Shown one piece after another: positions 56,501-64,000 of a DNA stretch of 64,000 nucleotides. Made by a program: the position numbers and the translations under genes. Position 1 is the first letter of the stretch, and each line of letters starts with the position of its first letter. The notes beneath the pieces are model-generated. The model saw only the letters and a list, made by a program, of their open reading frames with translations, had not been told where the DNA came from and made no database searches. The stretch comes from Alteromonas sp. KUL49 (GTDB lineage: Bacteria > Pseudomonadota > Gammaproteobacteria > Enterobacterales > Alteromonadaceae). Location of the stretch: positions 62,001-126,000 of the forward strand of contig NZ_BJKL01000008.1 in the NCBI RefSeq assembly GCF_006538345.1, read 5' to 3'.

Positions 56501-58180
56501 TCATTCATTCACGTCTGCTAACTCAGCACTAGCGTGATCATCCCAATTTAAACGCATATCCCAACGGTAACGATGTTCACGTTCAAGTGGCGGTTGTGCT
56601 GTGTCTATTTCACTGAGCACATTAACGGCTTTTGAGATAGTGGCGTCACGCCCGAATAAATAGCTCTGCTCTTTAACGATGGTGAGATAGGCTTTGTTGA
56701 GTGCCAACGCTCGCTCAGGGCTTGGTGTGATTAAGTCATATAGCGAATTCACTCTGGATACTTCATCTTCTTTCACCATACCATTTTCGTCAAACCAACG
56801 AGCTAACATCTCAGCGTTTTGACGAAACTCGTCACCGCCGCCTACACGTTGCATGTAAGTGAGGAACTCACCTTGCGTCTCACCAATATTCGGAACGTCA
56901 TCCATTGCGTGCAAATCTATATAACCCCAACCGTTGCTACCCGGCACTTTTCGCGCAAATGAAAACGTTTGGTCAAAGGTCGAACCCACAGTTTTGTGAC
57001 AGCCGTTGCAAAACGCCAGTTCTTGTTCGTGTTGAGCTCGGAGATTACCTTCACCGTCTTCAATAAAACCATTGATAGTCCAGCCAAAACCATTGTCGAT
57101 GCCAGTATCACCGAGGTAACGCGTTTGGGGAAGCTTTTCAAAGTGCTTGTCTTTTGCTTCCGCATAATAGGCTGATGCTAGGCTTTCGCGGCTTCTAAAG
57201 AGGTGCTTTTTCATATAGCGCACTTCTTTCATACGCTCTGCGTTGTAGATGTCACCGTTTTCATCAACGCCAATGTAACGAACCGTATGTAGAAACTCGG
57301 TACCCTCTGGGTAGAGCATGTACGCAAGCGCTTGATCACTCGCATCGCCGAGATAGTGTGATCGACGAACGATAGATTCTGCTGCATTAGTCAATTCACC
57401 GTCACCATCTACATCAATGCCAATGCTTTGTTCGTTTACAGGAGTTATAGGTAGTCGATCTACGTCTTTAAGCGTCATTTCTACGAGGGTAAGGTTGGCA
57501 AAGTAAATTGCCTCGTTGTATTCACCATCTAGTTGCTGAAACGTCGCTGGCAATCTAATCATTGCATCGCCTGTTGAGCCATTAGTTGGCCAGAACGTAC
57601 TTGGAAAGGGTTTGTAATTGTATGACACCCAACCACTTCCATCTAATGCAACGCCGTTTTCATCAAATGCCCCTTGCGCGTTCGACAAGTTTTGAATTTG
57701 CATGTAATCAGGTAGTGCTTCTTCGCCAGTAAAGGCAGTGCTGTAGTTATCCTCATTGATGTAACTGAGGATCGTATCGTCACTTATAGTTTCAATTAGC
57801 GCACTGCGGTCTATAAATAGGTTTTTCCAGCTATTTGTTAGCCCAACATCTGAAAATTCATAGTTGCCTTGGAGGGTGCCGTCGCCCATTTGATTCGGAC
57901 GCAACTCTGACAATTCATAGCTTTGGTGGCAGGCGTAACAAGGATTGTGAACCCCATCTGTTTTGGTATAGCACTGTGGAGGGATCACTGCTTCGGGATT
58001 ATAGACCTCATTGTGCTCCATGTAAGCCAATGCCGGAATGTCATCCCCTTCGCTGTAGGGGTACTGAATGTCTGCTGTTTCTTGAGCTATACCCACGTCT
58101 TGAGACTCTGACGTACAAGCCACAACTACAGGAATGAAGAGAAGCGCGCCAATAAGGCGGTAAGCGTTTAACATTTTCAT
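56501..58180 (-). CDS. Diheme cytochrome c-like lipoprotein
   Basis: A 559-aa protein with a lipobox (IPVVVAC near residue 22) and two CxxCH heme sites: CYACH near residue 80 and CNGCH near 400. The region between is large and holds an EF-like acidic stretch (DVDGDGELTNAAES). It resembles uncharacterised diheme proteins of marine proteobacteria that are paired with PhoX-like proteins. ATG 58180 was chosen because the lipoprotein signal starts there; the frame extends to 58231. It lies 63 bp after the PhoX-like gene and is probably cotranscribed. A role in electron transfer with that protein is possible but unproven. Confidence 0.78.
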   Translation of the reverse strand: MKMLNAYRLIGALLFIPVVVACTSESQDVGIAQETADIQYPYSEGDDIPALAYMEHNEVYNPEAVIPPQCYTKTDGVHNPCYACHQSYELSELRPNQMGDGTLQGNYEFSDVGLTNSWKNLFIDRSALIETISDDTILSYINEDNYSTAFTGEEALPDYMQIQNLSNAQGAFDENGVALDGSGWVSYNYKPFPSTFWPTNGSTGDAMIRLPATFQQLDGEYNEAIYFANLTLVEMTLKDVDRLPITPVNEQSIGIDVDGDGELTNAAESIVRRSHYLGDASDQALAYMLYPEGTEFLHTVRYIGVDENGDIYNAERMKEVRYMKKHLFRSRESLASAYYAEAKDKHFEKLPQTRYLGDTGIDNGFGWTINGFIEDGEGNLRAQHEQELAFCNGCHKTVGSTFDQTFSFARKVPGSNGWGYIDLHAMDDVPNIGETQGEFLTYMQRVGGGDEFRQNAEMLARWFDENGMVKEDEVSRVNSLYDLITPSPERALALNKAYLTIVKEQSYLFGRDATISKAVNVLSEIDTAQPPLEREHRYRWDMRLNWDDHASAELADVNE

Positions 58181-58243
58181 CTTTCTTTTAATCGCAAAAA
58201 TCCGGGCACAAACGTACCCGGATAAAGTCACTAATGCTGATAA

Positions 58244-60094
58244 TTACTTATCAGCTGGCTCGTACATCCACAAAGTGTTGTTCTCTTGGAAACCATCTTC
58301 ACCAATAAGAATACGACCATCATTCATAACAACCACGTTGTCTGGTTGAGATAACTGCTCTACATCACAGCGCTCTGCACCGGTGAGTGACGAACGGTAT
58401 GTACCGCCCATAACGACTGGCTCGATGCGAGTAATGTTGTAGCCATCTTCCAAACGAGCGCGATAAACACCACCACAATCCTTAACACGAGCAGAAAGAT
58501 TGATGTCGCCTTCGCCGTCGGTCATGGTGTTGTCGATATCAGCGATGCCGATGTACATGTAGGCATTTTCAACCACTTCACCTTCAATCATATCAACGCC
58601 TTCAACAGCTTCTTGAGCACGCTTAGTATTGATTGAAATACCTTCGAGTTTACGCCATTCAGCAGTAGCACCTTTGAGGCGCGCCGCAGCTCGTGACTCA
58701 AGGAAAGCAACGCGATCATCCATTGGTTGGCCAGCAGTTACTGCACTACCACCTTCTGCAACCGTTGGATACGTGGCATCGCCATCAACCCATGCTTGTA
58801 CATCTGCAACAGTCAGGTAAGAACTTTGACCATCAACGTAATCGTCAGTACCAATACCGTTGTACTCATCGATCCACGCGCGAATAGTTGCGTTGTCGCC
58901 GTTTGCAAGCTCTACCCACTCAACGTCAAAGCCCGTAGTCGCTGGATCGTTTTGTCCTTCGTCTTGGGTTAATTTAGCGCCGTAAAGCGTACCTGCTGAC
59001 AAGTCTTCAGCCGTATCTGCTACAAACTTAAATAAAACGCCACCAGTGTCGTCTTGAGACAAGTAAGCGGTTTTTCCGTCAGGCATTACTGTCGAGTTTT
59101 CATGCTCATAACGACCCATAGCAAAGTGCTTAACAATAACTGGAGCATCAGCTAAAGGCTCTGTTACTTCAGCAATGTAGCCATAGTTATAGGGGTTTGC
59201 CGTGTCTGGCGCAGTCATTGCCCACATTCTGCCCAAGCGAGAATTAGTCGCAACTTCGTCTGGATCGTTCCAATCTTCATCTGTTGTAGAATCAACTGAT
59301 GAATCAACAACCCACTCTTCAGAAGTGAGTGGCGTACCCCATGGAGACATTGAACCAAAGCAGTTCGCCGCTGTTCCCCATACCGATGAGAAATCAAGCA
59401 TCATCACATCAGTCACAGACCACATGCCAAGTGCATCGCGCTCAACTTTCATTCGGCTCATACCACCAGGAAGCTCTTCCCAGTTAGAGAACAAGTAACC
59501 TTCGCCGTCACCAGTAGACAAGAATCCGTTGAAGTCAGGCATATCGTTTTCAAGAATGAGATCGTTGCCATCTAGGGTATAAATGTGGCCAAGCCCTTCA
59601 GGAAGCTCGCCACTGAAAGTATCACCTGTTTGACCAAGTACTTGATATTGACCAATCGCTGTCATAACGAGTTGTTTTTCCTCGTCAGATGCTGGAACTG
59701 GTGAATTAGGTAGAGTCACCGGTAACTCGTTGAAATTAACACCTGCCAACACGCCAACGGTACCTGTATTAATTGGCATGCTGTTTACACTGTTAGTTGC
59801 TGTGTTTGAACCTGACGGGTGCTGTACGTTAAAGAATAAATCACCTTCGTCTGTTAAAAAGATGCCCGTAACCTCTGCGCCCAGTGGCACAGTAGCAATA
59901 CGCGTAAGACGACCAACGCTGTCCGCTCCGTCTTGCCCATTAGTACCGTCAATACCGTCAGTACCATCTACACCGTCGGCGCCATTAATACCATCTTGCC
60001 CGTCATCACCCTCGAGTGAACATGCTGACATACCTAAAATAACTGCGAGTGCCAACGCTGAATATTTAATACCGCGTAACGCTTCAAGTTTCAT
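58244..60094 (-). CDS. PhoX/DUF839-like lipoprotein with a collagen-like spacer
   Basis: A 616-aa protein. The lipobox GMSAC (Cys25) is followed by nine Gly-x-y triplets (about residues 32-58), then a DUF839/PhoX-like beta-propeller: FNVQHPSG, YLFSNWEELPGGMSRMKVERD, CFGSMSPWGTPLTSEEW, YEHENSTVMPDGKTAYLSQDD and VVMNDGRILIGEDGFQENNTLWMYEP. PhoX enzymes are Ca/Fe alkaline phosphatases; whether the metal ligands are complete was not verified. The collagen-like spacer would hold the domain off the membrane. It is first in a pair with the diheme lipoprotein gene. Confidence 0.82.
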   Translation of the reverse strand: MKLEALRGIKYSALALAVILGMSACSLEGDDGQDGINGADGVDGTDGIDGTNGQDGADSVGRLTRIATVPLGAEVTGIFLTDEGDLFFNVQHPSGSNTATNSVNSMPINTGTVGVLAGVNFNELPVTLPNSPVPASDEEKQLVMTAIGQYQVLGQTGDTFSGELPEGLGHIYTLDGNDLILENDMPDFNGFLSTGDGEGYLFSNWEELPGGMSRMKVERDALGMWSVTDVMMLDFSSVWGTAANCFGSMSPWGTPLTSEEWVVDSSVDSTTDEDWNDPDEVATNSRLGRMWAMTAPDTANPYNYGYIAEVTEPLADAPVIVKHFAMGRYEHENSTVMPDGKTAYLSQDDTGGVLFKFVADTAEDLSAGTLYGAKLTQDEGQNDPATTGFDVEWVELANGDNATIRAWIDEYNGIGTDDYVDGQSSYLTVADVQAWVDGDATYPTVAEGGSAVTAGQPMDDRVAFLESRAAARLKGATAEWRKLEGISINTKRAQEAVEGVDMIEGEVVENAYMYIGIADIDNTMTDGEGDINLSARVKDCGGVYRARLEDGYNITRIEPVVMGGTYRSSLTGAERCDVEQLSQPDNVVVMNDGRILIGEDGFQENNTLWMYEPADK

Positions 60095-60274
60095 TTTTTA
60101 TCCTTGTATTTTGATTGGATTGGATATGTGGAATGTGTACATCCAAGTCGGTCTTGGAGTGACGATACTGGCCGAGATTTGTGAAACTTGAGTTACGGAG
60201 CCATGACACTAAATTGAATCTTTTTTGAACGTTCAATCAAAAACTTGCGTAGCTGGGGAGATCTGCACTCTCAA

Positions 60275-60302
60275 CAAAAAACGGGTAGCTGAGCTACCCG
60301 TT
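60275..60302 (-). terminator. Intrinsic terminator after the 2OG-oxygenase gene
   Basis: AACGGGTAGC / GCTACCCGTT with a TCA loop, followed on the minus strand by a run of T. It lies 17 bp after the stop. Confidence 0.85.
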
Positions 60303-60319
60303 GTCTATCTAAATACCAT

Positions 60320-61228
60320 TTAAAATGGAGCGAAACCGTCCTTATTTACTTCAGGAATACGCCAGCGCTCCTCTGGAGTTAATTGCTCAACATGAGTGAC
60401 ATGGGTGGGGATCTGCATTCGATCTCCGTACAACCATAACACCATATTGCTTCTGCTCCCTTCGGTTATCGGATGTGCAGTATGTGGCACATTTCCTCGG
60501 TGAATCAGTGCGACACCCGGATCAAATTTAACCTGTGTAACTTTACCTGATGCACGGTCAAAGAAGTCCACTTCAGATCCAGAGAACTCCTCATCAACAG
60601 TATTCATGTTGATATTCATAGTAACCGCACTCGCATCAGTATGAGGTTGCAAAGAGGTATCGCCACCTGCCTCATAATGAATCGAAAACCCAAAAGTTTG
60701 CGTATCGTAACCCACAATTTCGGGGAACAATAACCGTGCAATCGGACGCATGTAGCGATTCAAAATATCCGTGTAAAACGCTTGAAACTTCGGCGCACCT
60801 AATGCTCCCTCCGAACGCTCATCTAGCATGGCTCCATAGCGATTTAGGGCAATTCCATAAGGAGGTCGTGTAGGAATTCCAGAATCAAAGGCTGCACGAA
60901 GGTAGTCTCTCAACACCGATAACTTGTGGGGGTCGAAAAACTGTGCTTTGTATACCCCATCACTGACTTTCTCCCATAAATCGCTCACATCACTCTCGGT
61001 ATTCGGGTCAATCCAAGCTTGCGCAACAGCATTTCTCAAGTCAGCACTCAAAATAGAAGCGTCAAGTGTGAAGGGCAACGACGCATTGGTTTCGTCCCAC
61101 GCCTTCCAAGCACCTTTGAACAATTGATTATTATCACTCCAAAAACGTTGCACTGACGGCGCACGTTGAAGTATGTCAACTGGAGATGGCATGGATAAAG
61201 ATGTTGCTTGTAACAAAGGACTATTCAT
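60320..61228 (-). CDS. 2-oxoglutarate/Fe(II)-dependent oxygenase
   Basis: A 302-aa protein of the prolyl-4-hydroxylase-like fold. HTD at 196-198 gives two iron ligands, His249 in NVPHTAHPITEGSR the third and Arg259 the 2OG-binding residue. SIHYEAGGDTSLQPHTDASAVTMN and FFDRASGKVTQVKFDPGVALIHRG match the family. The target is unknown. No partner genes, own terminator; divergent from the lipoprotein pair. Confidence 0.82.
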   Translation of the reverse strand: MNSPLLQATSLSMPSPVDILQRAPSVQRFWSDNNQLFKGAWKAWDETNASLPFTLDASILSADLRNAVAQAWIDPNTESDVSDLWEKVSDGVYKAQFFDPHKLSVLRDYLRAAFDSGIPTRPPYGIALNRYGAMLDERSEGALGAPKFQAFYTDILNRYMRPIARLLFPEIVGYDTQTFGFSIHYEAGGDTSLQPHTDASAVTMNINMNTVDEEFSGSEVDFFDRASGKVTQVKFDPGVALIHRGNVPHTAHPITEGSRSNMVLWLYGDRMQIPTHVTHVEQLTPEERWRIPEVNKDGFAPF

Positions 61229-61403
61229 TTTTACTACCTCATGTCTACTTCAAACTGGGTAGCGAGAGTGTAGTGAAGCATCAACTATTAATAAATAGAA
61301 TAAAAATATAATGAGTTTTTAGATTATAAAGATAATAAGAAATAGCAAGATGATCGTTAAAGGTAGCAAGTAACACATTGTTTTTGAGGGCTACATGGGA
61401 AAT

Positions 61404-61419
61404 AATCACAATTGTGATT
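61404..61419. promoter_or_regulatory. 16-bp perfect palindrome in a divergent intergenic region
   Basis: AATCACAATTGTGATT, 60 bp before the lipoprotein GTG start and about 175 bp above the oxygenase start. It is a good operator candidate for either gene. The remainder of the 250-bp gap is AT-rich and featureless. Confidence 0.45.
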
Positions 61420-61478
61420 GATATCGACATTAATATCACTTGGACCTGCATCGCTGTACACAAAAAAGGATTTTACTT

Positions 61479-62975
61479 GTGTGGAAACTCATACCCGTTT
61501 TTTTATCTAGCCTCACCTTAATTGCATGTGGAGGAGGTTCTGATTCATCTGAAGGAAATACTAACTCAGGCGGTATTGGAACGGGTGGAAGCGACTCTCC
61601 CAACAATGTATTGACACTAACCGCGATGCAAAATAGTGATTGTTCAGATAACGCTCCATCGACAAATGCAAAGTTAATCATTCACAATGATGACTTCTCT
61701 GAACGAACGGTTCTTTCCCCAAATGCTATGGGGGTATTCAACTACGAAACCCAAAGCAATCACATCTCTGTATCTCTAATTACCTACATAGAAGTCAAAG
61801 CATTCGGTATTCAAACCAATATAAAAACCTTCATCGATGTGCCTGTCACCAATTTGGGAACGTTCACAACGACACACGTTGCTGATTGTCAATGCAGCTT
61901 TGAAACTGTAACGATTGCAAATGTTCAAGGTGCAGGAGAAATAGAAAGTGCTTGGGTTTCAATAGGAGCCTCAACCGCCTCAGCTGATAAATATACGGCT
62001 TCAGCAGATGAAATTATTTTAGTGGTAAATATGTGTCGCTCGACAAATGAAGAGCAAATCATTACAGGAACGCTTCACTTAACAGACGAAGAATGGACTA
62101 TTCCCCCACAGCCTTATTCCCAAGGGGTGACTGTAAATGCGAGTGTTTTGTCTGACTCAGTTTCCGTAAATATCGACTCCGGTGCGAACGCATCTGTTTA
62201 TTCCTATATTGACGGTAACGCAGCGTATCGCTCCAGAATGTCACTCTCGGGGGAAAATATAGGCGTAGCAAGCGAGCCCTCCGTGGATTATCACAGTGTG
62301 AATTCCACACTAGTGAAAGAGTTTGAGTCTAGCGACTTTTCACAAGCTCACGCAATAAATATGAAAACAAACTACTCGCGAATTGTTGCAGCGACCAATG
62401 ATTTGTCGTTCAGCGATGTCAATTTTTCCGAAATATATTCTGCTGTTGTCGGAGAGAGCAATGAATACAATTTCAGTCATCTGTCTTTCGCTGATTCATT
62501 TCAAGTAACAACTGCATTATATGCAAGCTCCAACCAATTCGATGTATTGAGTTGGACAATCAACATGCCTGTATCTGGGAGCTTCCCTAATGTCGAACTC
62601 TGGGATTACTCTAGCTACGTCGATACCTCTGGCGCGCTTCTGGGAACTCCTGAGGTTTTATCTATCCAAGCAAATTTGTATGGCTACAAAGATATTTTAA
62701 GTTACGACGAATTATTTTTAACACCGAACGATACAACTAGTTTTAATGAGAAATTTAGTGAATACGAACTAGCCTCTTTGTACTTATTTAACTTTGGTGA
62801 TCCGGTTGTTAGTTCTCCCGTCGTCGCAACTCAATTTCGAGACCTTTTGAAGAGTTATTCAATTACGTCACCTCAAGTATCGGAGATATCTCAAAAAGCG
62901 AGAGATGAATTAATGCGGTCAATAAATAATAGCGGCAAACACAGAGATCAGCATTCTACAAGCCGTTTACGTTAA
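61479..62975 (+). CDS. Lipoprotein of unknown function, paralogue of the next gene
   Basis: A 498-aa protein. It begins at GTG (AAAGGA upstream) with WKLIPVFLSSLTLIACGGGS, matching MKKLIPVLFSSLTLAACGGG of the next gene. The lipobox Cys is followed by a Gly/Ser-rich linker, a domain with Cys pairs (DCSDNAPSTNAKLIIHNDDFSERTVLSPN, DVPVTNLGTFTTTH, DCQCSFETVTI) and a long beta-rich C-terminal domain without a known match. Function unknown; surface or periplasmic lipoprotein. Confidence 0.75.
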   Translation: MWKLIPVFLSSLTLIACGGGSDSSEGNTNSGGIGTGGSDSPNNVLTLTAMQNSDCSDNAPSTNAKLIIHNDDFSERTVLSPNAMGVFNYETQSNHISVSLITYIEVKAFGIQTNIKTFIDVPVTNLGTFTTTHVADCQCSFETVTIANVQGAGEIESAWVSIGASTASADKYTASADEIILVVNMCRSTNEEQIITGTLHLTDEEWTIPPQPYSQGVTVNASVLSDSVSVNIDSGANASVYSYIDGNAAYRSRMSLSGENIGVASEPSVDYHSVNSTLVKEFESSDFSQAHAINMKTNYSRIVAATNDLSFSDVNFSEIYSAVVGESNEYNFSHLSFADSFQVTTALYASSNQFDVLSWTINMPVSGSFPNVELWDYSSYVDTSGALLGTPEVLSIQANLYGYKDILSYDELFLTPNDTTSFNEKFSEYELASLYLFNFGDPVVSSPVVATQFRDLLKSYSITSPQVSEISQKARDELMRSINNSGKHRDQHSTSRLR

Positions 62976-63032
62976 TACCATTACCTTAGGATTAAGCCGC
63001 TCTCCATTGAGCGTTAATAAAGGAATAAATAC

Positions 63033-64000
63033 ATGAAAAAACTTATCCCTGTTTTATTTTCAAGTCTTACACTAGCTGCCTGTGGAGGAGGCTCATCAGG
63101 AGGAAGTGTTAACTCCGGTGGTAGTGGGAGTGGAAGCGGAGGGAGTTCGTCCCCAAACGTACTAACTTTAACAGCTGTTGAGAGTAGCGCCTGCTCTGAG
63201 ACAGCTCCATCTACCAATGCGAGACTTGTTATCCATAACGATGACTTTTCTGAACGAACAGTACTATCTCCAAACGCAACAGGTGAATTTAGCTACGAGA
63301 CCAATAGCAGCAATATTACTGTGTCGCTCATTACCTACAAAGAAGTGGAGATGGGTATATTTCAAACAGACGTGAACACCATGATAGACGTCCCTGTCAC
63401 GGATATAGGAAGCTTTGAAACGTATCACGAAAGTGGCTGTAGCTGTGTAGCAGATACGGTAACAATCACAGCGAATAACAGTGTGAATGACTTTGACAGT
63501 GCCTTTATCTCTATGGGAGGTATGAGCTATTCACGATCTGCTAATTCCTTCTCAAGAGACCAAATATCTATCCCTGTAGAGGTGTGCTCAGACAATCTTA
63601 CCATTACTGGTACTGCACATTTGGCAGGCCAAGATTTGGGGATTTCACCACAACCATTCGTATCTGGAATGACTGTTGATGCTACCGTTTCATCAAGCAC
63701 TGTATCCGTTTCTGTAGAGCCAAATGCGAATGCCTACATAAATTCATTCATTGACGGCTATCGTGCGTACCAGTCAGATATTTCTAACTCAGGTGGACCT
63801 GTAGTTTTCATCGATGAACCCTCAGTTGACTACCACACTCTCAATTCAGTGCTGTACAACTATCAATCTTATGCTGGCTTTTCTGATGCATTCTCGTTGA
63901 ATGCGAGAGTAAAATATGAAGAAAATGTACCTGCAACAAACGACCTATCGATGACGGATGTCGATTTTGATGCAATGTATAACGCCGCCGTTGGAGATAG
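63033..64000 (+). CDS. Tandem lipoprotein paralogue (partial at right edge)
   Basis: From ATG 63033 (AAAGGA upstream) the frame stays open to the window end. It starts MKKLIPVLFSSLTLAACGGG, a lipobox, then a Ser/Gly linker and the same first domain as its neighbour (APSTNARLVIHNDDFSERTV, DVPVTDIGSFETYH, GCSCVADTVTI). A local tandem duplication; more copies may follow beyond the window. Confidence 0.75.
   Translation, partial: MKKLIPVLFSSLTLAACGGGSSGGSVNSGGSGSGSGGSSSPNVLTLTAVESSACSETAPSTNARLVIHNDDFSERTVLSPNATGEFSYETNSSNITVSLITYKEVEMGIFQTDVNTMIDVPVTDIGSFETYHESGCSCVADTVTITANNSVNDFDSAFISMGGMSYSRSANSFSRDQISIPVEVCSDNLTITGTAHLAGQDLGISPQPFVSGMTVDATVSSSTVSVSVEPNANAYINSFIDGYRAYQSDISNSGGPVVFIDEPSVDYHTLNSVLYNYQSYAGFSDAFSLNARVKYEENVPATNDLSMTDVDFDAMYNAAVGD

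Noticed and set aside
1..64000. CRISPR arrays, prophage or rRNA operons
   Set aside because: No regularly spaced direct repeats, phage structural genes or rRNA sequence were seen.

Overview
The window looks like chromosome of a marine gammaproteobacterium of the Alteromonadales (Alteromonas/Glaciecola-like). The reasons are the housekeeping gene orders (pepA-holC-valS divergent from lptF-lptG, plsC-rraB), the many TonB-dependent, S9-peptidase and lipoprotein genes, a GlyGly-CTERM surface protein, and respiratory lactate genes. The species cannot be fixed from sequence reading alone.

Layout. 1-8.3 kb: end of a TPR membrane protein, then a minus-strand block with an OmpR-type two-component system, a secreted DJ-1/PfpI-TPR protein, a LolD/FtsX-type ABC exporter and an Hpt-HD-GYP protein. 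A 265-bp palindromic MITE-like element sits exactly at the permease stop codon. 8.5-15.5 kb: plsC, rraB, a GlyGly-CTERM surface protein, a dCACHE hybrid kinase, an SPFH protein paired with a ribbon-helix-helix regulator (with a tandem operator), and a TonB-domain protein. 15.6-23.4 kb: valS, holC, pepA, lptF, lptG, RDD protein. 23.5-25.7 kb: tRNA-Leu(CAA) followed by a small decayed island with parD, a parE toxin killed by a nonsense codon, a membrane-anchored Mrr-type nuclease, and two degenerate tRNA-end-like repeats. 25.8-29.4 kb: RidA family protein and a large VPS10/BNR-repeat protein.

29.5-43.3 kb is the most interesting part: a roughly 13-kb minus-strand catabolic cluster. It encodes a PrpR-like sigma54 activator, a TonB receptor, a CaiB/BaiF CoA-transferase, an HMG-CoA-lyase-family enzyme, HyuA and HyuB (ATP-dependent cyclic amide hydrolase), an N-carbamoylsarcosine amidase/maleamate-amidohydrolase-like hydrolase, and LeuC plus LeuD hydro-lyase subunits. 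A canonical -24/-12 promoter and three TTTCA-N3-TGAAA dyads lie upstream. The enzymes can be ordered into a complete hypothetical route for a substituted maleimide: imide to half-amide to (methyl)maleate to citramalate-type acid to CoA ester to pyruvate plus acyl-CoA. This pathway is inference, and the amidase gene has a one-base frameshift in a T8 run.

43.3-64 kb: a VOC protein, D-lactate dehydrogenase (dld), a LytTR membrane regulator divergent from an ABA4-like/membrane-protein pair, a flavin reductase pseudogene, a two-component system whose kinase is frameshifted in a C5 run, an NTF2-like secreted protein, an S9 peptidase, a thioredoxin-like protein, a 49-aa small ORF, a lactate permease, a diheme lipoprotein, a PhoX-like lipoprotein with a collagen-like tract, a 2OG-Fe(II) oxygenase, and a tandem pair of paralogous lipoproteins, the second cut by the window end.

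Four genes are interrupted: two by one-base homopolymer expansions and two by in-frame nonsense codons. The homopolymer cases could be sequencing errors.
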